In this document: positions 25,608-34,426 of the stretch, one piece after another
How positions within the stretch are numbered: position 1 is the stretch's first letter
Layout: every line of letters begins with the position of its first letter
The notes under the pieces: generated by a model
What the model saw: the letters and a program-made list of their open reading frames with translations, nothing else
Database searches by the model: none
What the model was told of the DNA's origin: nothing
Origin: Methanoculleus sp.
Lineage (GTDB): Archaea; Halobacteriota; Methanomicrobia; Methanomicrobiales; Methanoculleaceae
Length of the DNA stretch: 64,000 nt
NCBI GenBank assembly: GCA_018433835.1
Contig: JAHDQM010000012.1
Coordinates: 1 to 64,000 of the forward strand
Reading direction: 5' to 3'
Position numbers and translations under genes: made by a program

Positions 25608-26294
25608 ATGCGCATCGGACGCCGCACGGGCCTGATCATAGTCGTATTGCTGATCGGCGCCATTACCGTCCTCTACGCCCTCGACCTGGCGGAGGGCGGA
25701 CCGGGGGTGACGGATCTTGCACCTGCGGAGGTGAGGGAGTACCGGGGTGAGCAGCTCTCCTCGATTACGGATTTTCGTGAGAACTCGATCCGTGGCCCGC
25801 AGCACGTGAATGCAAGCACCTATACTCTTACCATCGACGGACTGGTGGAGGAGAGAAAGGACTACTCCTACGATGCGCTCATGGAGCGGTTCCCTCACTA
25901 CCGCAAGGTCGTTACCCTCTACTGCGTGGAAGGCTGGGACGTCACCATCCTCTGGGAGGGGCTGAAAGTCAAGGATCTCCTGCAGGAGGCGGGGGTGGAG
26001 CCGGGGGCAAATACGGTCATCTTCTACGCGGAGGACGGCTACTCCTCCTCACTTCCCCTTGCCTACATCGAGGACCGGGACATCCTGCTGGCCTATGCCA
26101 TGAACAACGTCACCCTGCCGGCGGAGCGGGGATTCCCCTTCCAGCTGGTGGCCGAGGACCGCTGGGGCTATAAGTGGGTGAAATGGGTGACCCGGATCGA
26201 AGTATCCGACGATGAGAACTACCGCGGCTACTGGGAGAGCCGGGGGTATTCGAACAACGGGAGCATAGACCGATCCTTCTTCAATCGGGGATAG
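25608..26294 (+). CDS. Sulfite oxidase-type molybdopterin oxidoreductase, membrane anchored
   Basis: 228 aa. The N-terminus MRIGRRTGLIIVVLLIGAI has a twin-Arg pair followed by a hydrophobic stretch, so Tat export or anchoring is plausible. The oxidoreductase molybdopterin-binding domain follows: TYTLTIDGLVE, then VTLYCVEGWDVTILWEG with the Cys expected to bind Mo, and YKWVKWVTRIEV at the end. It is short, comparable to bacterial MsrP-like or uncharacterised members. The natural substrate is unknown. A small membrane protein follows after 12 bases, a likely redox partner. Confidence 0.88.
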   Translation: MRIGRRTGLIIVVLLIGAITVLYALDLAEGGPGVTDLAPAEVREYRGEQLSSITDFRENSIRGPQHVNASTYTLTIDGLVEERKDYSYDALMERFPHYRKVVTLYCVEGWDVTILWEGLKVKDLLQEAGVEPGANTVIFYAEDGYSSSLPLAYIEDRDILLAYAMNNVTLPAERGFPFQLVAEDRWGYKWVKWVTRIEVSDDENYRGYWESRGYSNNGSIDRSFFNRG

Positions 26295-26306
26295 GAAGGA
26301 ACGAGG

Positions 26307-26534
26307 ATGGTGCGGTTCACATATCGGAAACTGGTCTCCCGGGCCCTCCTCGCATTGACGCTCCTCTTCCTGATCAGCGGCTTCGGGATCACGGAACCGT
26401 GGCTGGTGCGGTCCCTGACGTTCGGGCTTCTCGACAAGGCGCTCTCCCAGCAGATCCACTTCCTTCTCTGGGGCCCATTCCTGATCGTGCTGGTGCTGCA
26501 CATATACTACTCCTGCGGCATCTTCAGGAAATAA
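26307..26534 (+). CDS. Small two-helix membrane protein with two His in one helix
   Basis: 75 aa: one helix about residues 12-28 and a second about 51-68. His51 and His65 lie in the second, 14 residues apart, the spacing of b-type haem ligands in cytochrome b helices. The gene directly follows the molybdopterin oxidoreductase, so it may be its membrane electron-transfer subunit (inference). Methanomicrobiales are generally considered to lack cytochromes, so haem binding should be tested, not assumed. The 26535-26781 gap after it shows no gene. Confidence 0.75.
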   Translation: MVRFTYRKLVSRALLALTLLFLISGFGITEPWLVRSLTFGLLDKALSQQIHFLLWGPFLIVLVLHIYYSCGIFRK

Positions 26535-26781
26535 TGCTTAATAAGGCAATCCGCCGCAAAGAGGACGATTACACAGGTAGATAGCATAACCGCATAATCC
26601 TGGGGTCCATCCTGGCCAGAACCATAGAGATGGCCCGGACTGCGTTTCGATCTTTTTCCTTCCCCGACCCGGACAACTCACCAATTTCGTTCATGGATTA
26701 AAAAACCGACCCGGGCGACGAAGCGCAACCAAACATTTTTCATCTCTTCTTCAGTCCATGCCGGTGTGCAGGTGATGAGTG

Positions 26782-27459
26782 ATGGCTGCCCTTGATGAGA
26801 GCCCGAAGAGATCCGGCCTCAGCCGCCTGACCGACGTTCTCCCCACGGATCGGCTGAACGCGTTCGCCGACGGTGTCTTCGCGATCGTCATCACGCTGCT
26901 CGTTCTCGAACTCCCCGTGCCGGACGCTGCCGAAGGCCTGCTGTGGGCGCTTCTCGAAGAGTGGCCCGATTTCCTCGCCTACGTCATCAGCTTTGCATTC
27001 ATCGGCGGGTTCTGGATCACACATTCCTCCATTACCCGGCTGACGGAACAGGAAGACGGAGTCACGTTCCGCCTGACGCTCGCAATGCTCTTCTTCGTCT
27101 CCCTGCTCCCGTTCTCCACGAGCCTGATGGCCACGCACATCGCCGGGGCGGGTTCCCGGCTGTCGGTCCTCATCTACGGGCTGGACCTGCTCGTTGCATC
27201 GTATATGCTGAACACGATCATGCGCTACCTTGTCCGGCGTCCGCAGCTCCTCGTCGACGGACTTGCGAAAGACGATCTGCGGGTCCTGGTGCGACGGCGG
27301 CGATACGGCGTCATCTTGAACGGAATCGGCGTGCTGCTCGCGCTGTTCCTGCCTCCGGCGGCAGTCGCAATATACGCCTCCGTGGCGCTCTACTTTATCA
27401 TCCATCCCCTGTTCTTTGGACGAACCCTCAAACATTCCTTGAAGACGAAAAAGCAGTGA
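26782..27459 (+). CDS. TMEM175-like (DUF1211) potassium channel
   Basis: 225 aa with six hydrophobic segments. The first carries RLNAFADGVFAIVITLLVLEL, matching the RxxxFxD motif that defines the family pore helix. Bacterial and archaeal members have one six-helix repeat and form tetramers conducting K+. ATG 26782 is preceded by GGTGATG; the longer reading adds only one codon. Confidence 0.9.
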   Translation: MAALDESPKRSGLSRLTDVLPTDRLNAFADGVFAIVITLLVLELPVPDAAEGLLWALLEEWPDFLAYVISFAFIGGFWITHSSITRLTEQEDGVTFRLTLAMLFFVSLLPFSTSLMATHIAGAGSRLSVLIYGLDLLVASYMLNTIMRYLVRRPQLLVDGLAKDDLRVLVRRRRYGVILNGIGVLLALFLPPAAVAIYASVALYFIIHPLFFGRTLKHSLKTKKQ

Positions 27460-27739
27460 AAAACCGCAGATCACCGGGTTGATTCATCGGATAGACGCTG
27501 AACAACTCTCTCCCCACACTCCGGTTCCCGGCAGCGATCACCATCTTGCTTCGGCCGGCTGCCATAACGGACAGTGGTCACGTCGCATTTCACGTCAAGC
27601 ATGAGGATAGGAAGCCCTCCCGGGGGCTGCAACGAGAAGCGGCGCTGTGAACGCCGCACCTCTCCCCGAAAGGCGCTCTTCAATCGAAAGCGGAAAAGAA
27701 GCCGGGCATTTCGAAAAATGAAGAGTGAGGTGTCCGGGT

Positions 27740-27967
27740 CTAGTACCCCGTCGCTCCGGTTGCCACCGTCGCCATCATTTCGGTCGGCGTTACCATCGGT
27801 GTCGTCTCGGTGGTCATCATTTCGGTCGGTGTCATATCAGGGGTCATGGGCGTCGTTTCGCTCGGCGTTGCCGCCGGTGTCGCGTTCCCCACCGGCGAAA
27901 CACACCCTGCCGCCATGACCGCCGCTGCCACCACCAGCAGGATCAGCAGGATCAGTTTCTTCAACAT
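27740..27967 (-). CDS. Small Thr/Pro/Met-rich lipoprotein
   Basis: 75 aa: signal peptide with lipobox MAAGC (Cys about residue 22), then a low-complexity stalk of repeats such as TPTEMM and TTETTPM. GGAGGG precedes ATG 27967. No folded domain remains after the lipobox, so it is a surface stalk without a head, or a spacer peptide. Convergent with the TMEM175-like gene; the 27460-27739 gap shows no supported gene. Confidence 0.75.
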   Translation of the reverse strand: MLKKLILLILLVVAAAVMAAGCVSPVGNATPAATPSETTPMTPDMTPTEMMTTETTPMVTPTEMMATVATGATGY

Positions 27968-28141
27968 CGATAAGCCCTCCTGAAGTCGGGCATGGAAGGA
28001 TCCGATATTCGATCTTCAATATAAAATTAACTGAATATCCAGGAAAGTATTATTAAAACCGGTTCCTATGACTGGACCGGTTGAGGCGGGAGAACGGCGA
28101 TATCGCCGCACACGCCGCACTACAACAAATGGAGAAGGATT

Positions 28142-28615
28142 ATGTTTCGCATGGGAGCCAGGAGAACCGCACGGAGAACCTCCCGCCGGACATCGCGCCG
28201 TGTCATGCGCCGCACCATACGGCGGACCGTTCTGGTCGGCGGGATGGTTGCACTTGCCGTCGGGGGGACCGCCGCCGTGATCAAACTTTCGCAGAAAGAC
28301 GTCGACCGGATCGAGCAGCACACGGGCAAGAAGGCCGAAGACCTCTCCGAGCAGGAGCTCGACAGGGCGATGGACGACCTCGGCATCAAGGAGCAGGAGC
28401 TGAGCGACCGGGACGTGGCCGCAATCGAGGCGGGCATGACGAAAGAGCAGGCTCCGCAGCCTGCCGTAGCACCCCCTGCAGCCCCGCCGCCCGGGGCTGT
28501 GCCTGCAGAACCATCTTACATCGACGAACTGGAGAAACTTGCCGGGCTTCGGGATAAAGGGATCATCACCGAGGAAGAGTTCCAGGCCAAGAAAAAGCAG
28601 CTCCTGGAACTGTAA
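28142..28615 (+). CDS. SHOCT-domain protein with Arg-rich N-terminus
   Basis: 157 aa. The first 30 residues repeat RRTSRR/RRTIRRT, then one hydrophobic segment (about 31-50), an acidic helical middle (KKAEDLSEQELDRAMDD), a Pro/Ala linker and a C-terminal SHOCT domain (DELEKLAGLRDKGIITEEEF). SHOCT is a short helical module with unknown, perhaps oligomerising, role. The Arg repeat could bind nucleic acid or lipid head groups. Divergent from the lipoprotein gene across an AT-rich promoter region. Confidence 0.82.
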   Translation: MFRMGARRTARRTSRRTSRRVMRRTIRRTVLVGGMVALAVGGTAAVIKLSQKDVDRIEQHTGKKAEDLSEQELDRAMDDLGIKEQELSDRDVAAIEAGMTKEQAPQPAVAPPAAPPPGAVPAEPSYIDELEKLAGLRDKGIITEEEFQAKKKQLLEL

Positions 28616-28681
28616 TCCGGAGATTCTGGAATGGGCAGCCCCCCCAACGACGGTCGTTTCTCCTGCAAGAGGGAGGTGACC

Positions 28682-29728
28682 GTGCCCGCTCCGTCCCGCC
28701 TCGCATCCCTCACCCGGGTTGTCATCGTCACTGCCGTCGTCGTCACCGGCATGCACCTCGGCGCCGCGATTGTGAGCCCGGTGCTCGTCGGGTTCATCCT
28801 GGCGGTCATCGTCACGCCGACAGTGCATCGCCTGGAAGAGCGTGGGCTGCCCCGGGTGGCAGGGGTGCTGGCGATGGTCGGGGCGATTGCCGGCGTTGCC
28901 CTGCTGCTCGTCGCACTCCTGAGCCTGTCGCTTGTCGAGCTCGACAGCGCGCTGCCCGCCTACCAGGATCTGCTGCAGGCGCAGCTGGAGACACTGCAGG
29001 CGTGGCTTGCGGACCTCGGGATCACGACCTCTCTCCAGCTGCCCGATGTATCTTCAGAGCCTCTGCTCATCCCCTCGCTCGGGGAGATCCTCGTCGGTCT
29101 CTCCATTCTGGTCGTCGATTTTCTTGTCATCCTGATCGTGGCCGTCTTCATGCTCCTGGAAGTAGCCTCGATCCGGGGAAAATTCCAGAAGAGCCTCGGA
29201 CTCGACGCTATGGCGGAACTCAACCGCTCCGCGAGTGATCTGGTTGCATATGCATCTTTGCGCACCCTGGGCGGGCTTGCGACCGGTATCGCTGTCGCTA
29301 TTCTCCTGCTGCTTCTCGGGATCGACGCCCCGGCGCTCTGGGCAGTCCTGATCGTCGTGCTCGGCTACATCCCCTACTTCGGGCTGCCTATCGCATCGGT
29401 GCCCCCTATCGGGCTTGCCTGGCTCCAGCACGGCCTCCCGGGCGCACTTGCCGTTGCGGTCGGCATCTCCATCATCGACTTTCTCACCCGCCGCTTTCTT
29501 CTGCCGTACTCTGCCGAGCGGGCGCTCCGAATCTCCCCACTGGCGATCATTCTCTCGGTCCTCGCCTGGACGCTGGTGCTCGGCGTCCCGGGACTATTCC
29601 TGGCAGCCCCCCTGACTCTGCTTGTAAAGGCAGTGCTGTCGAGTTCGGAAGAGACACGGTGGATGGCGATACTGATGGAGCAGCCCGAGGATGTTGGAAG
29701 TCCTGAAAAACTGTCCACGGACAGATAG
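28682..29728 (+). CDS. AI-2E family membrane protein, second copy
   Basis: 348 aa, paralogous to the gene at 17585, with the signature VVLGYIPYFGLPIASVPP near residue 235. GTG 28682 follows a GGAGGTGA site and gives the expected N-terminus VPAPSRLASLTR; a further upstream ATG at 28631 has no such site. The C-terminus SSSEETRWMAILM matches the paralogue's WEETRWIGEMM block. Exported substrate unknown. Confidence 0.88.
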   Translation: MPAPSRLASLTRVVIVTAVVVTGMHLGAAIVSPVLVGFILAVIVTPTVHRLEERGLPRVAGVLAMVGAIAGVALLLVALLSLSLVELDSALPAYQDLLQAQLETLQAWLADLGITTSLQLPDVSSEPLLIPSLGEILVGLSILVVDFLVILIVAVFMLLEVASIRGKFQKSLGLDAMAELNRSASDLVAYASLRTLGGLATGIAVAILLLLLGIDAPALWAVLIVVLGYIPYFGLPIASVPPIGLAWLQHGLPGALAVAVGISIIDFLTRRFLLPYSAERALRISPLAIILSVLAWTLVLGVPGLFLAAPLTLLVKAVLSSSEETRWMAILMEQPEDVGSPEKLSTDR

Positions 29729-29745
29729 GCCGCATGCTCCCAAAA

Positions 29746-29806
29746 CGTAATATATTGGCAATAATAATGCAATCCACCAAAAACTGCGATCAAACCCAAA
29801 AAATAT
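29746..29806 (+). promoter_or_regulatory. AT-rich promoter region of the ligand-gated channel gene
   Basis: GTAATATATTGG (from 29746) and AAAAAATATCC (to 29806) are two TATA-like elements. The second sits about 50 bases before ATG 29857 and would give a leader of roughly 27 bases with the GGAG site. The stretch stands out from the GC-rich surroundings. Confidence 0.45.
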
Positions 29807-29856
29807 CCAACAAATGTCGTCTACGAGGTGATCGGACTGCTGATGGAGCGGACCTG

Positions 29857-31779
29857 ATGCACGCCCGGACCGGTCGGCCGGTGCGGGAACCGGGAAGCCG
29901 GAACGGTCGAGCCCGCGCAGCAGGAAGAGCGCTCTTCCTGGCTCTCCTGCTCGGAGTACTGGTGAGCACCGGGGCCGCCCAGATGCAGGAGAAGGTCGAT
30001 GTTCAGGAGCTGACCGGGAGAATAGAACCCGGTCAGGCAATCATCTATGATCTTCCCGACATGCAGGCAGGAGAGACCCTGTACGCCTATGCGGAGGGAA
30101 CCTCAGGGAACCTTGACCCGTTTCTCGCCGTAACAAATCCGGATTTCAACACGAGCAGGGTGCGCAACGAATTCACAATCGAGGTGAGCAATTCGCTTGC
30201 AGCAGGGCAGGACCCGCTCAGGGTGATCCCGGAGACCGCCGGGCGGTACTTCCTCGCCTGGAACGATGATACGAACGGCACCTACGACGCCGCCCTGCAG
30301 TACAACATTCCCGCAGACGGCAACTATCTCCTGATCGTCATCGGCTCTCCGGCAAAACGAGGGCAAACCTTCGGGGATTACCGCCTCCTGGTCGGGATCG
30401 GCGCCCCGCAGGTGCTGACCGACCAGGCCGAGCCGACCGGAGCCACTATCGCGATCCTGAATGCTTCCGCTTCGAAGATGCGCGTCGGTGTCCGGGAGGT
30501 GACGGGGAACATCTCCGCCAACGAAACGTCGACCTACTACACCCTCAGTCCAATAGAAACGAACGATACCTTCTACGCCTTCATCGAAGCGACCTCCGGG
30601 AACCTGATCCCGGCGATGATCCTGCGGGACTACGGCGGCAAGCCCCTCGCAGCGGTGGCTCCTGCAACGGGGACGACGAGCGCCACGCTCCAGTACACTT
30701 TCTCCGGCGCCAGCAGCAACAACCGGCTGGAGGTGCTTTCAAGCCCGCTGAACGGGGCCAACACGACAGGAGACTTCCGCCTGCTGACAGGCCTGAACGC
30801 CCCCGGCGTGCTCACGGGCAACGAGTCGCCCGGAGGTCGTTCCGTCCTGCAGGAGCCCATTCCGGTCAAGGTCGGCGTCGAACTGGACCAGATCACCAGT
30901 GTGGACCAGGTCAGCGAAAATTTCGCCGTGGTGGCCAACATCTGGATGGAATGGACCGACCCCGCCCTGGCATTCAGCCCGGATGAATGCAATTGCCGGG
31001 TCAAGATCTACCGGAGCATCGACGATTTCGTCGAGGCCGAGGGGTCACGGTGGCCGGAGTTTACGCTCTACAACCAGCAGGCGCAGCGCTGGACGCAGAA
31101 CCAGATCATCGTGGTGCAGCCCAACGGCACCGCCACCTACTTCGAGCACTTCTGGACGACCCTGCAGGCGCCGGAATTCAATTTCAGGGCTTACCCGTTC
31201 GATACCCAGGAGTTCTTCATCCGCATCGACTCGCTCTATCCCGAAGAATTGTATGTCTATGAGCCCTGGCCAGAGAAGACCGCCGTCGGCACCCAGCTCG
31301 GGGAGGAGGAGTGGTACATCACCTCGAGCGATACCAACATCAGCACGGTCGAGATCACGACCCAGAACTCCCGCTACTCATTCAACTTTATCGCTGCCCG
31401 CCACCTGACCTTCTACCTCCTCCGCATCCTGCTGCCCATCCTGATCATCATCCTCCTGACCTATATCACGTTCCTCCTCAAAGACTACGCCAAGCGAGCC
31501 GAGATCGCCAGCGCCAATCTGCTCCTCTTCATCGCGTTCAACTTCACCATCGCCGGAAACCTGCCGCACCTTGGCTACCTGACCTTCCTGGACTCCATTC
31601 TGATCGCCACCTTCGTCATCACCGGCGCTACGGTGGCCTACAACCTCTACCTGAGATGGCTGGCGACTGCGGCGCAGAAGGAGATCGCCGAGCGGATCGA
31701 CCGGGTGATAGTCTGGCTCTACCCGCTGGCGTACGTCGCCGCGCTCATTTTCGGCCTGCTTGTAGAAGGGTTCTTCTGA
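29857..31779 (+). CDS. Pentameric ligand-gated ion channel with duplicated N-terminal domain
   Basis: 640 aa in outline: signal peptide (cleavage near AAQ at 40-42); two related beta-rich repeats (about 46-185 and 213-315) sharing the pattern YAxxEGTSGNLxP / FIEATSGNLIP; a channel extracellular domain (about 335-515); and four transmembrane helices (about 516-540, 548-568, 575-600, 616-638). The channel assignment rests on PIPVKVGVELDQI at the start of the domain, the AYPFDTQ loop at 445-451 (the Cys-loop position, without Cys, as in bacterial members), and RHLTFYLLRILLPI leading M1. The N-terminal repeats look like PPC-type beta-sandwiches. Bacterial DeCLIC also carries extra N-terminal domains. 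Ligand and ion are unknown. ATG 29857 has a GGAG site. Confidence 0.88.
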   Translation: MHARTGRPVREPGSRNGRARAAGRALFLALLLGVLVSTGAAQMQEKVDVQELTGRIEPGQAIIYDLPDMQAGETLYAYAEGTSGNLDPFLAVTNPDFNTSRVRNEFTIEVSNSLAAGQDPLRVIPETAGRYFLAWNDDTNGTYDAALQYNIPADGNYLLIVIGSPAKRGQTFGDYRLLVGIGAPQVLTDQAEPTGATIAILNASASKMRVGVREVTGNISANETSTYYTLSPIETNDTFYAFIEATSGNLIPAMILRDYGGKPLAAVAPATGTTSATLQYTFSGASSNNRLEVLSSPLNGANTTGDFRLLTGLNAPGVLTGNESPGGRSVLQEPIPVKVGVELDQITSVDQVSENFAVVANIWMEWTDPALAFSPDECNCRVKIYRSIDDFVEAEGSRWPEFTLYNQQAQRWTQNQIIVVQPNGTATYFEHFWTTLQAPEFNFRAYPFDTQEFFIRIDSLYPEELYVYEPWPEKTAVGTQLGEEEWYITSSDTNISTVEITTQNSRYSFNFIAARHLTFYLLRILLPILIIILLTYITFLLKDYAKRAEIASANLLLFIAFNFTIAGNLPHLGYLTFLDSILIATFVITGATVAYNLYLRWLATAAQKEIAERIDRVIVWLYPLAYVAALIFGLLVEGFF

Positions 31780-31802
31780 GCACGGCGCCGCTTCCGCACG
31801 CA

Positions 31803-31812
31803 TTTTTATGTA
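31803..31812 (+). promoter_or_regulatory. TATA box for the zinc-finger methyltransferase gene
   Basis: TTTTTATGTA is centred 26 bases from ATG 31833, indicating leaderless transcription beginning at or near that ATG, and supporting this start over alternatives. Confidence 0.5.
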
Positions 31813-31832
31813 TCGACGGCCAATGCAATGGC

Positions 31833-32858
31833 ATGAACTGTCCGGTCTGCGGGGGAGACTGCATCGAGGACGCTCCCACGCTCCTTGCACGGCTCCCGCA
31901 CACCTTCGCCCCCTGCCCCGACTGCATGGGGCTCACCTATGACAAGCGCGCCCCGCCCCCCGACCTCTCTCCTGCCGAGCCCTGCCCCTCCTGCGCCAGG
32001 CGGTTCATCGACGAGGTCTTCGCCCAGATCTACCGGGTGATGGCCGCCGAGGGGGATCTTGCCGGGACCGAACCCCTCGGCGCCGCAGGGACGCCGCTCG
32101 TCCACCCCGGATTTGCCATGCGCTCGGCCCCCTATCTCCCGCCCAGTTCACTCGTCCTCCTCTCACGGTCGGTCGGGGAGCGGACCGCCGCCCGCCTGGT
32201 CGCCGAGGTCCCGGAGGTCAGGGGGGTCGTCCGGGCGGGTGCCGGGACGCCCGGGGTCAGGGACACCGATGCGGAGCCAAACGTCCACGCGCTGCTTGCC
32301 GGGTGCGACGTCCGGGCCGATGTCTTCTCGACCCGGCAAGGACCTATCGTCATCTACAAGCAGCAGTCGGTCCTGCACGTCGAGTTCCCCCGGGACCGTG
32401 ACGAAAAGATCCTCTCGCTCGAGCGCCGGATCAGGGAGCAACGGCCCCGGACGTTCGTCGACGCCTGCTGCGGCGCCGGCACCCTCGGCCTCGCCGCCGC
32501 CCGGGCGGGCGTCCCGCGGGTGATTGCGAACGACGCCTGGTACGCGGCGGCCTACTGGACCGCCTGCAACCTTCGGGTGAACCGGGAGTTCCTCGGGATC
32601 GGGGAGGTGACGATGCACCGGTCCTGCGACGACCTCCGGCGCCGGCCGGTCGCGCGGGACCCCGTTCCGGTTGCCACCGCCTCCGGGGCGCAGGAGATCG
32701 AGGTCTACCAGGGCGATCTGCGGCTGCTCCCGGCCGTTCTCCCGCCCGAAATCGACCTTGCCGCCCTCGACCTCTTCGAGAAGGCGGACGCCGGGAAGAT
32801 CGAGGAGATCACGCGGGCCTGGCGTGCCCGGGTGGGCGGAGCTATTTTTATCCCATAG
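31833..32858 (+). CDS. Class I methyltransferase-like protein with N-terminal zinc knuckles
   Basis: 341 aa. The first 60 residues have CPVCGGDC, CPDC and CPSC, a zinc-binding module. A Rossmann-like SAM domain follows: TFVDACCGAGTLGLAAARAGV (motif I) near residue 212 and VIANDAWYAAAYW (motif II). The later EIDLAALDLFEK takes the motif IV position, with DLF instead of the NPPY of N6-adenine or m2G enzymes, so the target is unclear. The middle part is unfamiliar. An RNA target is plausible but unproved. Confidence 0.8.
   Translation: MNCPVCGGDCIEDAPTLLARLPHTFAPCPDCMGLTYDKRAPPPDLSPAEPCPSCARRFIDEVFAQIYRVMAAEGDLAGTEPLGAAGTPLVHPGFAMRSAPYLPPSSLVLLSRSVGERTAARLVAEVPEVRGVVRAGAGTPGVRDTDAEPNVHALLAGCDVRADVFSTRQGPIVIYKQQSVLHVEFPRDRDEKILSLERRIREQRPRTFVDACCGAGTLGLAAARAGVPRVIANDAWYAAAYWTACNLRVNREFLGIGEVTMHRSCDDLRRRPVARDPVPVATASGAQEIEVYQGDLRLLPAVLPPEIDLAALDLFEKADAGKIEEITRAWRARVGGAIFIP
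32842..32850 (+). promoter_or_regulatory. TATA box of the SRP RNA gene
   Basis: CTATTTTTA is centred 27 bases upstream of 32873, the base where helix 1 of the SRP RNA begins, so promoter spacing and RNA folding agree on the 5' end. It overlaps the end of the methyltransferase gene. Confidence 0.6.
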
Positions 32859-32872
32859 ACTCCAGTATATAC

Positions 32873-33178
32873 GGGGACTAGCCCGGGTGGCTCGGCGTCA
32901 CCTGTTACCCGAAACCGCCGTCAGCGGGGGGCGAAGTCTGAGGAAGGCCGCAGCGGCCTGCAGGATCCTCTGCGTCCCGACGGAGAAGCCTCGTCCCATG
33001 AGGTCGGCGGAGAGGGATCAAAGCCCCGGAGGGGGTGGCGACCTTTTGCCGCGGGTACCGGTTCAGGCCCGGAAGGGAGCAGACTTACCGTGGACGTTCG
33101 GCGCCCATGGGGTTGCGGGGTGGAGGAGGGATGCAGCGGTGAATGCTCGTGCGCACGGTCGACCGAGGACGTGTCCCC
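32873..33178 (+). ncRNA. Archaeal signal recognition particle 7S RNA
   Basis: About 306 bases. Alu-domain sequence GGTGGC...CCTGTTACCCGAAACCGCC is near the 5' end, and the universal S-domain helix 8 loop appears as TTCAGGCCCGGAAGGGAGCAG. The 5' end GGGGAC (32873-32878) pairs with GTCCCC (33173-33178) to form helix 1, as in archaeal SRP RNAs. CTGCGTCCC (5' side) and GGGATGCAG (3' side) pair in helix 5. The RNA scaffolds SRP54 and SRP19, neither of which is here. Ends are inferred from pairing and promoter spacing. Confidence 0.9.
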
Positions 33179-33191
33179 AACGGCGATTTCC

Positions 33192-34145
33192 ATGGCAAAA
33201 GTAACGATTCTTGGGGCTACAGGGAACGTCGGCGTGTTTGCGGCCCACACCATATCCGAAATCCCGTACGTCAGCGATATGCTGCTCATCGGGAGGCCCG
33301 GACGCGAAGATTTTCTCGCGGGCTGCTGCCGTGACCTATCCGACTCATTTGCTGCTCGAGGCACCGACATACGGCTCTCGTACGGCACGAGCCTTCTCGA
33401 CGCAAAAGACTCGGACGTCATCATCTGTACGGCAGGTGTGCCCCGTCAGCCCGGCCAGGATAGGAACGACCTTGCCTTCGAGAACGCGAAGCTCATCGCC
33501 GCGACCGCCGAGACCATCGGCCGATCTTCGCCCGATGCCATCCTCTTTCTGGTGACGAACCCCGTCGACGTCATGACCGCCGTCGCCCTGAAGTATTCAG
33601 GGCTCCAGCCGAGGCAGGTCTTCGGCCTCGGGACGCATCTCGACTCGATGCGCCTGAAGTCGCTGATTGCACGATACTTCCGGGTCCACGTCAGCGAGGT
33701 GCACACCCGTATCATCGGCGAGCACGGCGAGAGCATGGTTCCGCTCTGGTCGGCCACAACGATCGGCGGCATCCGGATCAGCAACCTGCCCACCTTCTCG
33801 GGACTGCCCGCGCAGGAGATGATCGAGGCCGTCAGAATGAGCGGCGAGGCGATCATCAGGGATAAGGGCGCCACCGTCTACGGGCCCGGAGAAGCGATTG
33901 CAACACTCGTCCAGACGATCCTCGGGAACGAGAACCGTATCCTCACCGTCTCAAGCTACATCAACCGCGAGATCCATGGGATTGGCGACGTCTGCATCGG
34001 CGTGCCCGCCCGCATCAACCGCGACGGCGTCTTCCCGGTTCCACTCAGCCTCGAAGAGGACGAAGTCGCCGGATTTAAGGCATCGGTCAACAAGATCCGC
34101 AGGATCACTGCCGAAGTGATGGAGCGGCTCGAAGAGGCCCGTTAG
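33192..34145 (+). CDS. Malate/lactate dehydrogenase family protein
   Basis: 317 aa. The NAD(P)-binding start is KVTILGATGNVG; TNPVDVMTAVALKYSG and the catalytic IGEHGESMVPLWS (His about 178) are clear. MDH and LDH in archaea are not separated by these motifs alone; Arg residues around the 80s loop (TAGVPRQPGQDR) favour malate. It would supply oxaloacetate/malate exchange in the incomplete methanogen TCA path. ATG 33192 is only 14 bases after the SRP RNA, and no separate promoter is evident. Confidence 0.9.
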   Translation: MAKVTILGATGNVGVFAAHTISEIPYVSDMLLIGRPGREDFLAGCCRDLSDSFAARGTDIRLSYGTSLLDAKDSDVIICTAGVPRQPGQDRNDLAFENAKLIAATAETIGRSSPDAILFLVTNPVDVMTAVALKYSGLQPRQVFGLGTHLDSMRLKSLIARYFRVHVSEVHTRIIGEHGESMVPLWSATTIGGIRISNLPTFSGLPAQEMIEAVRMSGEAIIRDKGATVYGPGEAIATLVQTILGNENRILTVSSYINREIHGIGDVCIGVPARINRDGVFPVPLSLEEDEVAGFKASVNKIRRITAEVMERLEEAR

Positions 34146-34169
34146 GAAAAGTGGGTATCGGGAATCCAC

Positions 34170-34424
34170 TTATACAAGCGTGGATTCGATGATCTCGGCG
34201 CTTGCGACGCCTTCAAGGTTCTGGAGCGCTGCTTCGACTTCATCGGGAGCCCCGGCCTTGTCGGGGACGACGATGGCGGCTTTCAGCGCCACGAGACCGA
34301 AGCCGATCGGCTCTTCCCGGATATCGTCGACCGGAACGGCCGCCTTGACCGCAGCTTTGAGCGCTTCACGGTCGATATCGGGGGATTCGGGCATTATTTT
34401 TACGATTATGGCTACGTTGCCCAT
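34170..34424 (-). CDS. Archaeal translation elongation factor 1-beta
   Basis: 84 aa, the usual length for aEF-1beta, the nucleotide exchange factor of EF-1alpha. It starts MGNVAIIVKIMPESPDID, with PIGFGLVALKAAIVV as the core and ends in a beta strand. ATG 34424 lies 2 bases after the stop of the zinc microprotein gene, so the two are coupled, an arrangement seen in many archaea. Confidence 0.93.
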   Translation of the reverse strand: MGNVAIIVKIMPESPDIDREALKAAVKAAVPVDDIREEPIGFGLVALKAAIVVPDKAGAPDEVEAALQNLEGVASAEIIESTLV

Positions 34425-34426
34425 GG

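Noticed and set aside
27471..27683. 70-codon minus-strand frame
   Set aside because: No ribosome binding site or family character; lies in a convergent gap.
29232..29260. Another CATATG element at about 29247
   Set aside because: It is inside the AI-2E-type coding region and the arms do not match the TnCn...nGnA pattern.
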